NCBI RefSeq assembly: GCF_016907535.1
Contig: NZ_JAFBCF010000001.1
Location: forward strand, 1,922,001-1,986,000
Direction: 5' to 3'
From: Microlunatus panaciterrae
GTDB lineage: Bacteria; Actinomycetota; Actinomycetes; Propionibacteriales; Propionibacteriaceae
DNA: 64,000 nt
Under the pieces are notes generated by a model. The model searched no databases. It saw only the letters and a list, made by a program, of their open reading frames with translations, and had not been told where the DNA came from. The position numbers and the translations under genes were made by a program. Numbering within the stretch: position 1 is the first letter of the stretch; each line of letters starts with the position of its first letter. Positions 33,060 to 41,958 of the stretch are shown here, piece after piece.

Positions 33060-35180
33060 TCAGGGTGTGCGGACCGACTCGACCAGCGCGCTGACCCGCG
33101 TCGAGGCGAACACGTCCTCGAGTCGCAGCGGGGTCCCGTCCGGCCCGGACAGCGGCACCCGCCAGTTGGGGTACTCGTCGGTGGTGCCGGGCTGGTTCTG
33201 GGTTCGCCGGTCGCCGACCGCATCCGCCAGGGACACGCACAGCAGCCGGGCCGGGCTCAGCCGCAGGTAGCGGTGCAGCGCCAGCACGGTCTCCTCGACC
33301 GAGGCGTCGGCCGGCAGCAGGCCGCGACTGTGGACCTCCGCCAGCCACGCTGCCCGCTCGGCCTCGTCCGCGGCCAGCTCGACCTCCAGGCTCGCGGCCA
33401 ACCGTCCGAGTTGGTGGCGCAGCCGGATGTGGTCACCCGCCAGGTAGCCGGCGGTCGGCGGCAGGTCATGGGTGGTGACCGAGGCCAGGCAGAGCTCCCG
33501 CCATTCGTCCGCCGGCCGCGGACGGCCGAGGTCGTCCAGCTCGAACCACAGGATCGAGGTGCCGAGGATGCCGCGGCTGCGCAGGTAGTCGCGGACCGGC
33601 GGCTCCACCAGGCCGAGGTCCTCACCCACCACGACGGCCCCGGCCCGGTAGGCCTCCAGCGCCAGGATGCCGATCAGCGCCTCGTGGTCGTAGCGGACAT
33701 AGGTGCCTGCCGAGGCCGGCCCGCCGGCCGGGATCCACCACAGTCGGAAGAGCCCGATGATGTGGTCCACTCGAACGCCGCCGGCGTGCCGGAGCACGGC
33801 CGCCAGCAGCTCACGGAACGGCAGGTAGCCCAGCTCCTCGAGCCGGTCCGGGCGGAACGGCGGCTGGCTCCAGTCCTGACCGACCTGGCTGTAGGCATCG
33901 GGTGGGGCACCCACCTGGACGTGCTGGGCGTACACGTGGCGGAGCCGCCAGGCGTCGGCGCCGCCCGGGTGCACGCCGACGGCCAGGTCGTGCATGATCC
34001 CCAGGGCCATCCCCGCCGCCACCGCCTTGACCTGGGCATTCTGCAGCTGTTCGTCGGTCACCCACTGCAGCCAGAGGTGGAGGTCGATCTGCTGCCGGTG
34101 CTCCTCGGCGAACCGGGCCACCTCCCGGGAGGTGATGTCCTGCAGCTCCGCGGGCCAGCTGCGGAAGTCGTTGCCGTACGTCTCGGCCAGGGCACTCCAG
34201 GTGGCGAAGTCCCGCAGGCCCTGACCCTCCCGCCGAAGGAACCCCTGGAAGTCTGCCTCCCGACCGGCGCTGCGTGGCACGGCGTGGACCAGCAGCAACG
34301 CCTCCCGCTTCGCCGTCCAGGAGGTGTTCCGGTCGATGGCGTCCAGCTCGTCCAACCGGCGCCCGGTCTCGGCCGCGATCTGCTCCACTCTGGCCCGGTC
34401 AGCCGGCGGCAGGTCGACGTACTCGGCGATCCGCTCGACCCTCAGGTAGAGCGGGTTGACGAAGCGGCGCGAGCTCGGCAGGTAGGGCGACGGCTCCATC
34501 GGCGCCACCGGCTCGGCGGCATGCAGCGGGTTCACCAGCACGAAGCCGGCGCCGAGCTCCGAGGCGGACCAGACCGACAGGTCGGTCAGGTCGGTCAGGT
34601 CCCCGACGCCCCAGGAGCCGCGCGAACGGACGCTGTAGAGCTGGGCGGCGAAGCCCCAGGTCCGACGCTCGCCCAGTCGCGGCGGCAGCCCGAGCCAGGG
34701 CGGGGTGACCGCAAGCGTGGTCGAGGCCTCCATCCCAGCCGATCGGGCGTGCAGGGTGTGGTAGCCGAGCGGCAGGTCGGCAGGGAGCTCGAAGGTCGCC
34801 TCACCGATCATCCGGTCCGCCAGCAGCCTGGGCTCGACCCACCGGTCGATCTGGGTGAGCCCGGTCCGGGTGCCGCCGTTCTCCAGGCCGACCCACAGCT
34901 CCACCTCCGCGCCGGCCGGGACGTGCACCCAGATCTCCCGGTGTTCGCCCTGCTGGACCACCAGACAGGGCGGCAGCATCCGCACCCAGCGCTGCTCGTC
35001 CCGGGTGCGCAGAGCGGCGGCCGCGGCGGCCGGGCTGGAGACGTCCACGTCCATCGCCGCCAGCACCGCAGTGATCGTCTCCTCGGCCACCTGGACGTGC
35101 GTCCCGTGAAAGTCGTAATACTCGGTGGCGACCCCGTAGGCGGCGGCGACCTCGCGCTGTTCCTGGCTCAGATCCGGCAC
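33060..35180 (-). CDS. malQ: 4-alpha-glucanotransferase (amylomaltase)
   Basis: GH77 enzyme that disproportionates maltooligosaccharides in glycogen and maltodextrin metabolism; cytoplasmic. 706 residues including the N-terminal extension domain usual in actinobacteria (about residues 1-160). Catalytic motifs: nucleophile region GGVRVDHIIGLFRLWWIP, acid/base region VVVGEDLGLVEP and the later Asp in VTTHDLPPTAGY. YSVRSRGSWGVGDLTDL is the typical start of the barrel. Short in-frame repeats (GGTCGGTCA type near 34578) encode LTDLTDLS and look incidental. It starts 7 bases upstream of the sulfite-oxidase-like gene's end, so the two may be cotranscribed. Confidence 0.95.
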   Translation of the reverse strand: MPDLSQEQREVAAAYGVATEYYDFHGTHVQVAEETITAVLAAMDVDVSSPAAAAAALRTRDEQRWVRMLPPCLVVQQGEHREIWVHVPAGAEVELWVGLENGGTRTGLTQIDRWVEPRLLADRMIGEATFELPADLPLGYHTLHARSAGMEASTTLAVTPPWLGLPPRLGERRTWGFAAQLYSVRSRGSWGVGDLTDLTDLSVWSASELGAGFVLVNPLHAAEPVAPMEPSPYLPSSRRFVNPLYLRVERIAEYVDLPPADRARVEQIAAETGRRLDELDAIDRNTSWTAKREALLLVHAVPRSAGREADFQGFLRREGQGLRDFATWSALAETYGNDFRSWPAELQDITSREVARFAEEHRQQIDLHLWLQWVTDEQLQNAQVKAVAAGMALGIMHDLAVGVHPGGADAWRLRHVYAQHVQVGAPPDAYSQVGQDWSQPPFRPDRLEELGYLPFRELLAAVLRHAGGVRVDHIIGLFRLWWIPAGGPASAGTYVRYDHEALIGILALEAYRAGAVVVGEDLGLVEPPVRDYLRSRGILGTSILWFELDDLGRPRPADEWRELCLASVTTHDLPPTAGYLAGDHIRLRHQLGRLAASLEVELAADEAERAAWLAEVHSRGLLPADASVEETVLALHRYLRLSPARLLCVSLADAVGDRRTQNQPGTTDEYPNWRVPLSGPDGTPLRLEDVFASTRVSALVESVRTP

Positions 35181-35187
35181 GGGTCCA

Positions 35188-36306
35188 TCATGCCGGACGA
35201 ACGCTTACCGCCACCCGCTGCACGTGGTTGTTGGCCATCGCCTGCCGGTTCCAGCGCTGCTCCAGCGGCTGGGTGTTGCCGTCCGCATCACTCGCACGGG
35301 CGCACAGCTCGTAGCGACCCGGTCGGTCGACCGACCAGGTCCAGTGCCAGCCGCGCCAGGCGAACCGGCCGAGCGGCGGGTCCAGGTCCGCATCGCTCCA
35401 CGTGCTCCCGCCGTCGACGCTGACCTCGACCCGGTCGACGGTGGCCAGCCCTGACCAGGCCCGTCCGGTCAGCCGGTGCCGGCCGACGTCCAGCACCCGG
35501 GTCCGGGTCTGGAAGTCGGGAAAGCCGGGCGGGCGGAGCAGCGCCCGCGGCTGGATCCTCGTCACCGGCCGGCCGCGGTCGTCGGGGTCGGTGCTGATCC
35601 GGTAGGCCGTCACGTTCTGGTAGCCGTCGAAGGCCCGGTCCAGCACCGTGATCCGGGTCAACCACTTCACCTGCGCCATGCCGTACCAGCCGGGCACGAT
35701 CAGCCGGAGCGGGGCGCCGTGTTGCGGCGGCAGCGGCAGCCCGTTCATGGTGTGGGCCAGCAGCACCTCCGGTGAGCTCGCGGCGTCAAGCGACAGTCCC
35801 CGCTGGTAGTCCTGCTCGACGCCGCGCTCGACCCCGTGGTCGGCTCCGGTGAAGGCGACGTCGACCGCGCCCTGCCGGGGCCGGGCCTCGGCCAGCACCG
35901 CAGCCAACGGGACACCGGTCCACGCGGCCGTCCCGACCGCCTCGTCAAGCCACGGCTGGCTGATCGGTCGCGGCTGCAGCCTGGCCCGCCCGTTGCCGGC
36001 GCATTCCATCGTGACGGTGTGCGTGACATGCGCCCGATCGTGCAACTCGGCGAGGCCGAGGCTCAGCGGCTGGTGCACGTGACCGTCAACCTGCAGTCGC
36101 CAGGCCGACGGGTCGACGGTCGGGATGTCGTAGTGGACCAGTAGGTAGTGCAGGCCGTCCGGGGTCAGGTCGTGGTCGAGCATCTCCAGCGGCATCCCGC
36201 GGTTGCGGGTCGCGAGCCGCAGCTCGTCCAGGGTGATGCCCTCATCCTCGGCGGCGAGCCGCGCTCGTGGACTGACTGACTCGTCGATGCCACCCATCGT
36301 CCTCAC
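35188..36306 (-). CDS. Sulfite oxidase-like molybdopterin oxidoreductase
   Basis: 372 residues. Two domains: a Mo-cofactor domain with the ligand Cys102 in VTMECAGNGR and conserved TGVPLAAVLAEARP, MNGLPLPPQHGAPLRLIVPGWYG and KWLTRITV, then a Mo-co dimerisation domain (about 255-372, VDRVEVSVDGGSTWSDADL). The domain plan matches sulfite oxidase and actinobacterial soluble homologs. There is no heme domain and no Tat or Sec signal peptide, so it should be cytoplasmic. Physiological substrate (sulfite or an S/N-oxide) unproven. The GTG or ATG near 36306 starts the frame; the conserved core begins about residue 45. Confidence 0.88.
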   Translation of the reverse strand: MRTMGGIDESVSPRARLAAEDEGITLDELRLATRNRGMPLEMLDHDLTPDGLHYLLVHYDIPTVDPSAWRLQVDGHVHQPLSLGLAELHDRAHVTHTVTMECAGNGRARLQPRPISQPWLDEAVGTAAWTGVPLAAVLAEARPRQGAVDVAFTGADHGVERGVEQDYQRGLSLDAASSPEVLLAHTMNGLPLPPQHGAPLRLIVPGWYGMAQVKWLTRITVLDRAFDGYQNVTAYRISTDPDDRGRPVTRIQPRALLRPPGFPDFQTRTRVLDVGRHRLTGRAWSGLATVDRVEVSVDGGSTWSDADLDPPLGRFAWRGWHWTWSVDRPGRYELCARASDADGNTQPLEQRWNRQAMANNHVQRVAVSVRPA

Positions 36307-36361
36307 CCCGATCCTGTAGTACCACCGTCGTCAGGCGTTGTCCATGCGGTAGAACTTGAGC

Positions 36362-38038
36362 GTGAACGACCCTCTGGTGCTCGGTCCCCTGCTCCGCTAC
36401 GTGGACGAGACCTCGGCCTCCATCTGGGTGGAGACCGCCGAGTCAGCCACCGTCGTCGTCCGGGCCGAGGGACGCAGCTGGCGGAACAGCACCTTCGCTG
36501 TCCACGGTCACCACTACGCCCTGGTCGAGGTGGCCGGGCTCGAGCCGGGCAGCGTCGTGCCCTACACCGTCGAGATCGGTGACGCCACGGTCTGGCCGCC
36601 GGCCGACTCGCCCTACCCCCCGAGCTGCATCGCCACCCTGAAGCCGGGCAAGCCGCTCCGGCTGGCCTTCGGCTCCTGCCGGACGTCGGCGCCGCACGAC
36701 CGCGAGGGCAACCGGATGCACGGGGTCGACGCGATGCGGGCGTACGCCCTGGCGATGGCCGATCATTCCGCCGGGCACTGGCCTGACCTGCTGCTGTTCC
36801 TGGGTGACCAGGTGTACGCCGACGAGACCACAAAGGAGATGCGCGACTTCATCGAAGCCCGGCGCGACATCACCCAGCCACCGTGGGAGGAGCTGAAGGA
36901 CTACCAGGAGTACGCGCACCTCTACCGGTTGGCATGGACGGACCCGGCCAACCGCTGGCTGCTGTCGACCCTGCCGACCTCGATGATCTTCGACGACCAC
37001 GACATCCGCGACGACTGGAACACCTCGCTGGCGTGGCGTCGCGACATGCAGGCGACGACCTGGTGGCACGAGCGCATCGTCAGCGGGCTCGCCTCCTACT
37101 GGGTCTACCAGCATCTGGGCAACCTGTCGCCGGCCGAGCGTGCCACCGACGAGATCTGGCAGCGGGTGGTCGGCCACAGCGATGACGGCGAGCCCGACCT
37201 GACCGAGGCGCTGGAGGAGTTCGCCGACCGGGTCGACCAGCAGCCGGAGACCTACCGGTGGAGCTATGCCCGCGACCTGGGCCGGTCACGCCTGGTGGTC
37301 GTCGACTCGCGGGCGGCCCGGGTACTCGACCCGGCACGCCGCTCGATCCTGGACGAGAACGAGCTGCGCTGGTTCGACCAGCAGTTGCACGGGGACTGCG
37401 ACCACCTGTTCATCGGCACCTCACTGCCCTACCTGCTGGCCCCCGGCCTGCACTTCGTCGAGGCCTGGAGCGAGGCGCTCGCGGCCGGCGGCTGGGGCAA
37501 GCGGCTCAAGCCGGTCGGTGAGAAGCTCCGGCGCACCGTCGACCTGGAGCATTGGGCCGCCTTCCAGCACGGCTTCCAGACGGTGGCCGGGATGATCATC
37601 GAGGTGGCCCGGGGGCGGCGCGGGAGAGCACCGCGGACCATCACCTTCCTGTCCGGTGACGTGCACCACTCCTATCTTGCGGAGGTACGACGGCCGCGCG
37701 GCGAGCCGGCGGAGACCAGCCGGATCATCCAGGCGGTCTGCTCCCCGGTACGCAACCCGTTGTCCCGCGGCATGCGGTACATCACCGCGTTCCTGGCGTA
37801 CGGCCTGGCCGGACCGATCGGACTGGTCGTGGCCCGTTCCGCCAAGGTGCCGGCGCCGCCGTTCCGCTGGGACTTCCTGCGCCGGCCCTGGTTCGACAAC
37901 AACCTGGGCACGCTCGAGGTTGTGAAGGATGGCCTGCGGCTGTGGTGGGAGACCGGGGTGGTCAGGGCTGGCGACGATGAGCATCCCCGGCTCAAACGGC
38001 TGGTCACGATGGACCTGGTGGGGCGGCCTAGAGCCTGA
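36362..38038 (+). CDS. PhoD-like alkaline phosphatase / phosphodiesterase-family protein
   Basis: 558 residues. N-terminal beta-sandwich (GPLLRYVDETSASIWVETAES) then the metallophosphatase domain with GSCRTSAPHDREG, FLGDQVYADET, MIFDDHDIRDDWN, RLVVVDSRAARVL and FLSGDVHHSY, which hold the metal ligands of the PhoD family. It lacks the Tat signal of secreted PhoD, so it is probably cytoplasmic. Many such cytosolic homologs exist in actinobacteria with unknown substrates. GTG at 36362 is preferred to the TTG at 36356; neither has a Shine-Dalgarno. The 3' end overlaps the convergent reductase gene by 11 bases. Confidence 0.87.
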   Translation: MNDPLVLGPLLRYVDETSASIWVETAESATVVVRAEGRSWRNSTFAVHGHHYALVEVAGLEPGSVVPYTVEIGDATVWPPADSPYPPSCIATLKPGKPLRLAFGSCRTSAPHDREGNRMHGVDAMRAYALAMADHSAGHWPDLLLFLGDQVYADETTKEMRDFIEARRDITQPPWEELKDYQEYAHLYRLAWTDPANRWLLSTLPTSMIFDDHDIRDDWNTSLAWRRDMQATTWWHERIVSGLASYWVYQHLGNLSPAERATDEIWQRVVGHSDDGEPDLTEALEEFADRVDQQPETYRWSYARDLGRSRLVVVDSRAARVLDPARRSILDENELRWFDQQLHGDCDHLFIGTSLPYLLAPGLHFVEAWSEALAAGGWGKRLKPVGEKLRRTVDLEHWAAFQHGFQTVAGMIIEVARGRRGRAPRTITFLSGDVHHSYLAEVRRPRGEPAETSRIIQAVCSPVRNPLSRGMRYITAFLAYGLAGPIGLVVARSAKVPAPPFRWDFLRRPWFDNNLGTLEVVKDGLRLWWETGVVRAGDDEHPRLKRLVTMDLVGRPRA

Positions 38039-39035
38039 CCACCATCTTTCCGACGTTGCCGCCGCGCATCATGGCGATGAAGGCCGGCACAGCGTTCTCC
38101 AACCCGTCGACGAACGTCTCCGGCGCCTGCAGCCGACCCGATCGGAGCCAGCCGCCGACGGTCTCGGCGAACTCAGCCTGCAGGTCGGTGTGGTCACCCA
38201 CCAGGAACCCCTGCAGGGTCAGCCGCTTGCCGGTGATCTGGGACATGTTGCTCGGGCCGCACGGCTTCTCGGTGGCGTTGTAACCCGAGATCGAACCACA
38301 CAGGGCGAACCGGGCATGCACGTTGGCGACGTCGATCGCCGCCTCCAGGTGCTCGCCTCCCACATTGTCGAAATAGACGTCGATGCCGTCCGGTGCCGCG
38401 CGTCGCAGCTGGTCGACGACAGCTCCGTCGTGATAGTCGAAGGCGGCGTCGAAACCCAGCTCCTCGGTCAGGAACGACACCTTGGCCGCCGAGCCGGCGC
38501 TGCCGATCACCCGGCCGGCGCCGCGCAGCCGGGCGAACTGCCCAACCAGGCTGCCGACCGCCCCGGCCGCGCCGGAGACGAAGACGGTCTGCCCGGGCTG
38601 GAAGGCGGCGACCCTGAACAGTCCGGCGTAGGCGGTCAGTCCGGGCATGCCCAGCACTCCGAGATAGCGCGTCGGGGCGACACCCTCGACCGGCTGGATC
38701 ACGGTCAGCTGGTCGGCCGGCACCACCGCATGTTCGCGCCAGCCCAAGTAGTGCAGCACCAGGCTGCCCTCGGGCAGCTCCGGCAGCCGGGAGGACACCA
38801 CCGTGCCCACCGCTCCGCCGGTCGCCGGCTCGTCCAGGCCCCACGGTGGCGCATAGGAGGGACCGTCGTTCATCCGACCGCGCATGTACGGGTCTACCGA
38901 CATGGCGAGGTTGCGGACCAGCACCTCCCCGGGGCCCGGTTCGGGCAGCTCCGTCTCCACCAGCCGGAAGTTGCTCTCGGTCGGCTCGCCGACGGGTCGG
39001 GAGGCCAGTCTGATCTCACGCGTTGTTGGGCTCAC
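38028..39035 (-). CDS. NADP-dependent oxidoreductase of the MDR (CurA/leukotriene B4 dehydrogenase-like) family
   Basis: 335-residue zinc-independent medium-chain reductase that probably reduces alpha,beta-unsaturated ketones or aldehydes. Features: LVRNLAMSVDPYMRGRMNDGPSY at the start, PGLTAYAGLF, the nucleotide-binding GQTVFVSGAAGAVGSLVGQFARL and the YFDNVGGEHLEAAI strand, as in CurA. There are no zinc-binding residues. The frame is open far upstream, but the family begins at REIRLASRP. GTG at 39035 overlaps the stop of the TspO-like gene (GTGA), so translation is coupled. The two functions are not otherwise linked. Confidence 0.9.
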   Translation of the reverse strand: MSPTTREIRLASRPVGEPTESNFRLVETELPEPGPGEVLVRNLAMSVDPYMRGRMNDGPSYAPPWGLDEPATGGAVGTVVSSRLPELPEGSLVLHYLGWREHAVVPADQLTVIQPVEGVAPTRYLGVLGMPGLTAYAGLFRVAAFQPGQTVFVSGAAGAVGSLVGQFARLRGAGRVIGSAGSAAKVSFLTEELGFDAAFDYHDGAVVDQLRRAAPDGIDVYFDNVGGEHLEAAIDVANVHARFALCGSISGYNATEKPCGPSNMSQITGKRLTLQGFLVGDHTDLQAEFAETVGGWLRSGRLQAPETFVDGLENAVPAFIAMMRGGNVGKMVVRL

Positions 39036-39826
39036 CGGGCCAGTCTGGCACGGTGCCGCAGCTTCTCCCGTATGGTCGCGGCAATGATGACGACCGCGAC
39101 CAGCGCGGCGACCAGCGCGGTGGCCGCCGAGCGGGGCTGGTCGGTGAGCCGGCCCACAGTGATCCAGGCCAGCCCCCAGGCCATCGCCGCCGCGACCGCG
39201 ACCCGGCCGCGGAAGGTCCACGCCAGCACCACGCCGACGGCGGCGACCACCACCAGCACGACCACCGACCAGAGCACCGAGATCGACCTCGAGGGTGTCA
39301 CCCCGCTGGCGACCAGCGCAGCCGTGATGTTGGCGCAGGTCGCGACCGAGACCCAGCCGAGATAGGCACCGAAGGTGCCGTCGACGATCAGCCGCTCGGC
39401 CGTGCCGGAGGCCGGTCTGCTGGTCAGCCGGCGGACCAGCTCGCCCAGGGAGACCAGCAGCGCGATGATCACGATCACGCTGACCCAGATCCAGCCGACC
39501 TGGGTGACCAGCAGCCAGCCCGCGTTGAGGACCATCGAAACCGCGGCCAGCCAGCCCGTTCGGCGGAACCGCTCGCCGGTCGCGTTCCGCGGCAGCCACT
39601 GCCACACCGTGTAGGCCGCCAGCCCGAGGTAGATCAGGCTCCAGATGCTGAAGGCCGGCCCGGCCGGCGCCAGGAGTGTCGCGTCCGCGGCCAGCGCACC
39701 GCCCGAGGACTCCTGCACCCGGGTACCCAGCACCCCGACCCCGAACAGGGTGCCGATGACACAGAAGACCTCGCTGAGGGTCACCGCCACCTGGCGGACC
39801 CGATCGGCCGACGTCGGCAGGCTCAT
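39032..39826 (-). CDS. TspO/MBR-like tryptophan-rich membrane protein
   Basis: 264 residues with about seven helices. The segment PAGPAFSIWSLIYLGLAAYTVWQWLP and later GWLAAVSMVLNAGWLLVTQVGWIW resemble the Trp-rich helices of TspO/MBR proteins, which bind porphyrins and cholesterol-like ligands. It is longer than classical TspO (about 160 residues), with a C-terminal pair of helices; the long actinobacterial variety is common. Role unknown, possibly tetrapyrrole or stress related. It overlaps the downstream reductase start by 4 bases. It diverges from the arsR-like gene. Confidence 0.72.
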   Translation of the reverse strand: MSLPTSADRVRQVAVTLSEVFCVIGTLFGVGVLGTRVQESSGGALAADATLLAPAGPAFSIWSLIYLGLAAYTVWQWLPRNATGERFRRTGWLAAVSMVLNAGWLLVTQVGWIWVSVIVIIALLVSLGELVRRLTSRPASGTAERLIVDGTFGAYLGWVSVATCANITAALVASGVTPSRSISVLWSVVVLVVVAAVGVVLAWTFRGRVAVAAAMAWGLAWITVGRLTDQPRSAATALVAALVAVVIIAATIREKLRHRARLAR

Positions 39827-39876
39827 CGAGCGCTCCTTTCCTCAGCCCCGACCGTAGCCGAACGCGCCACCATCCG

Positions 39877-39904
39877 TTGACACATTCCGATATCGGCATA
39901 TGAT
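39877..39904 (+). promoter_or_regulatory. Strong sigma-70 promoter with embedded ArsR-type operator
   Basis: TTGACA (39877-39882) and TATGAT (39899-39904) are 16 bases apart. Between them is CCGATATCGG (39887-39896), a perfect 10-bp palindrome extended to ATTCCGATATCGGCAT with one mismatch. The GTG start of the ArsR gene is 6 bases after the -10 box, so the mRNA should be leaderless. A regulator bound here would block polymerase directly. Confidence 0.75.
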
Positions 39905-39910
39905 TGGGCT

Positions 39911-40261
39911 GTGGCACGCGCAGCAACGACCTCGGATGTGTTCAACGCGGTGGCCGAACCCGGCCGTCGTGACATCCTCGACGTACTCGCTGACGGCGAG
40001 CTGTCGGTCGGCGACCTGGTGTCTCGGCTGGGGCTCCCCCAGCCGGTGGTGTCCAAGCACCTGGCCGTGCTGCGGGCGGTCGACCTGGTGTCGGTGCGCG
40101 TCGACGGACGCAGCCGGCTGTACCGGGTCAACGCCACTGCGCTGACGCCGATGTACCACTGGCTGACCAGGTTCGAGCGGCTCTGGAGCGAGCGGCTCGA
40201 TCGCTTCGAGGACGTCCTCGCCGAGCTGCGCGAGGACAACGCACCCAGAAGGAGTGAATGA
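39911..40261 (+). CDS. ArsR-family winged-helix repressor
   Basis: 116 residues. HTH core: AEPGRRDILDVLADGELSVGDLVSRLGLPQPVVSKHLAVLRAVDLVSVRVDGRSRLY. There are no Cys pairs for metal, so it is of the SdpR type that acts with SRPBCC/AHSA1 partner proteins rather than the metal-sensing kind. It is coupled to the SRPBCC gene, which starts at its stop codon. GTG start with no Shine-Dalgarno, fitting a leaderless transcript from the promoter 6 bases upstream. The palindrome between -35 and -10 makes autorepression very likely. Confidence 0.93.
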   Translation: MARAATTSDVFNAVAEPGRRDILDVLADGELSVGDLVSRLGLPQPVVSKHLAVLRAVDLVSVRVDGRSRLYRVNATALTPMYHWLTRFERLWSERLDRFEDVLAELREDNAPRRSE

Positions 40262-40263
40262 TC

Positions 40264-40755
40264 ATGAACCACCCGAGGGCCACCGTGACGCTGCCCAACG
40301 ACACCCAGATCCAGATCACCCGGACCTTCGACGCCCCGCCCGAGCTCGTGTTCAAGGCCTGGACGACCCCGGAGTACGTACGCCGGTGGTGGGGCTCCGC
40401 GGAGGCCCCGCTGGTTGTCTGCGACATCGACCTGAGCGTCGGTGGCAGCTGGCGCTACGTCAGCCGCGACGCGTCGGGCACCGAGCTCGGCTGGCACGGG
40501 ACGTGCCTGGAGCTGGACCCGCCGTTGCGGATGGTGTCGACCGAGGTCTTCGAGGGCTTCCCAGATGCGGAGGCCGTGAACACCCTGGTGCTGTCGGCCG
40601 ACGGCGACCGGACCTTGATGACGGTGACGGTGCAGCACTCCAGCCGGGAGAATCGGGACGGCCACCTCAACTCCGGCATGGAGGCGGGCATGCAGGTGGT
40701 GCTGGAACGCCTCGACGACGTGCTCGAGGGCCTGAAGATCGTCAGCGCGCCTTGA
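40264..40755 (+). CDS. SRPBCC (AHSA1/START-like) domain protein
   Basis: 163 residues. Hydrophobic-ligand-binding helix-grip fold: TRTFDAPPELVFKAWTTPEYVRRWWG at the start, DLSVGGSWRYVSRDASG in the middle and a final helix MEAGMQVVLERLDDVLEGLK. Functions range from stress response to ligand binding; none is assigned. The ArsR stop and an ATG at 40258 overlap in TGATG-like fashion, but the ATG at 40264 is a better distance (9 bases) from AAGGAG at 40249-40254. A two-gene ArsR-SRPBCC operon is a common actinobacterial pairing, where both respond to the same signal. Confidence 0.9.
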   Translation: MNHPRATVTLPNDTQIQITRTFDAPPELVFKAWTTPEYVRRWWGSAEAPLVVCDIDLSVGGSWRYVSRDASGTELGWHGTCLELDPPLRMVSTEVFEGFPDAEAVNTLVLSADGDRTLMTVTVQHSSRENRDGHLNSGMEAGMQVVLERLDDVLEGLKIVSAP

Positions 40756-41134
40756 CGGCGAGCACCGGACAGTCGGCATCCAGCAGCACCTGCTGAGCCG
40801 TACTGCCGGTGATGATCTTGCCGACCGGGGTGCGCCGCCGCAGCCCGATCACGATCAGCCCGGCGTCGACCTCCTCGGCCACAGCGAGGATGACGGCCGC
40901 CGCCGACTGCCCGACGGTCAGCTGGCGGACTTCGTGATCGACCCCGGCAGCGGTGAGCTCGGTCTCGATGGCGTCCAGGTCCTGTGCGGTGGCGAAGTTC
41001 GGGTGCGAGAAGTCGCCGTGCCGGCCCGTGTTGACCACCACCAGGCGGGCCGAGTGCAGCCGAGCCTGGTCGATGGCGGCGTCCATGGCCGCAGAGCCCT
41101 CGGGAGTGGGCAGGTAGCCCAGCACGATGTTCAT
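40742..41134 (-). CDS. Universal stress protein (UspA) family
   Basis: 130 residues, one Usp domain. The nucleotide-binding signature is GLRRRTPVGKIITGSTAQQVL, matching G-2X-G-9X-G-S/T, with the final VLLDADCPVLAVK, so it is likely the ATP-binding type. It starts 8 bases after the sugar ABC ATPase gene and is probably the fourth gene of that operon, an uncommon linkage. The 3' end overlaps the SRPBCC gene by 14 bases on the other strand. Confidence 0.9.
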   Translation of the reverse strand: MNIVLGYLPTPEGSAAMDAAIDQARLHSARLVVVNTGRHGDFSHPNFATAQDLDAIETELTAAGVDHEVRQLTVGQSAAAVILAVAEEVDAGLIVIGLRRRTPVGKIITGSTAQQVLLDADCPVLAVKAR

Positions 41135-41142
41135 CCGGCCTC

Positions 41143-41958
41143 CTAGCGCAGGCTCTGCTCGGCCTCGGGCACGGTCATGGCGCCGGTCATGATCGCCACC
41201 GCGTCCTGCATCGAGTGGGTCTTGGGGCTGATCACACCGGCCCCACCGCCCAGTCGCTGGACGTGGATCCGGTCGGCGGTCTCGAACACGTTGGGCATGT
41301 TGTGACTGATCAGGATCACCCCCATGCCCTTGTCCCGCAGGTCACGGACCAGTCGCAGCACCTGAGCGGTCTCGCGTACACCCAGGGCGGCCGTCGGCTC
41401 GTCGAGAATGACAACCTTGCTGCCGAACGCCCCCGTCCGGGCGACGGCGACGATTTGGCGCTGGCCACCCGACAGGGTCTCGACCGCCTGGTCGATGTTC
41501 TGCAGGGTGCTGATGCCGAGGCTCTTGATGTGGTCGCTGGCATGTTGGCGCATCGCCTTGGTGTCGAGCATCCGCAGCACGGTGCCGGCGAAACCTGGGC
41601 GCCGGATCTCACGTGCCAGGTAGAGGTTGCTGGCGATGTCGAGGGCCGGTGCCACCGCCAGCGTCTGGTAGACCGTCTCGATGCCGGCGGCGCGCGCGTC
41701 CTGGGTGGCGCGGAAGTGGACGACTCTGCCGTCGACCTTGACGGTGCCCTGGTCGGGTGTCATGGCACCGGAGAGGCACTTGATCAAGGTGGACTTGCCG
41801 GCCCCGTTGTCGCCGATGACAGCGAGCACCTCGCCCGGGAAGAGCCTGAGGTCGACGCCCCGCAGCCCGACGACGCGGCCGAAGAGCTTGACCAGGCCGG
41901 TCGCCTCCAGCACCGGTGTGCTGGAGGGTTCGGCGGTCGACGACGTTGTGCTGGTCAT
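41143..41958 (-). CDS. Sugar ABC importer ATPase (FrcA-like, single domain)
   Basis: 271 residues. One nucleotide-binding domain: Walker A GDNGAGKSTLIKCLSGAMTP, signature ETLSGGQRQIVAVAR, Walker B VVILDEPTAALG, H-loop VILISHNMP. Unlike RbsA-type ATPases with two domains, this is the one-domain form used in fructose (FrcA)-type importers, probably forming a homodimer. ATG at 41958 overlaps the permease stop by 4 bases (ATGA). Third gene of the importer operon; with the permease and binding protein it should import a monosaccharide. Confidence 0.92.
   Translation of the reverse strand: MTSTTSSTAEPSSTPVLEATGLVKLFGRVVGLRGVDLRLFPGEVLAVIGDNGAGKSTLIKCLSGAMTPDQGTVKVDGRVVHFRATQDARAAGIETVYQTLAVAPALDIASNLYLAREIRRPGFAGTVLRMLDTKAMRQHASDHIKSLGISTLQNIDQAVETLSGGQRQIVAVARTGAFGSKVVILDEPTAALGVRETAQVLRLVRDLRDKGMGVILISHNMPNVFETADRIHVQRLGGGAGVISPKTHSMQDAVAIMTGAMTVPEAEQSLR

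Noticed and set aside
34570-34605. Direct repeat AGGTCGGTC in malQ
   Set aside because: A short coding repeat giving LTDLTDLS; no sign that it is a functional element.
33273-35423. Long plus-strand open frame opposite malQ
   Set aside because: Antisense to malQ, which has complete GH77 motifs; translation shows no domain.
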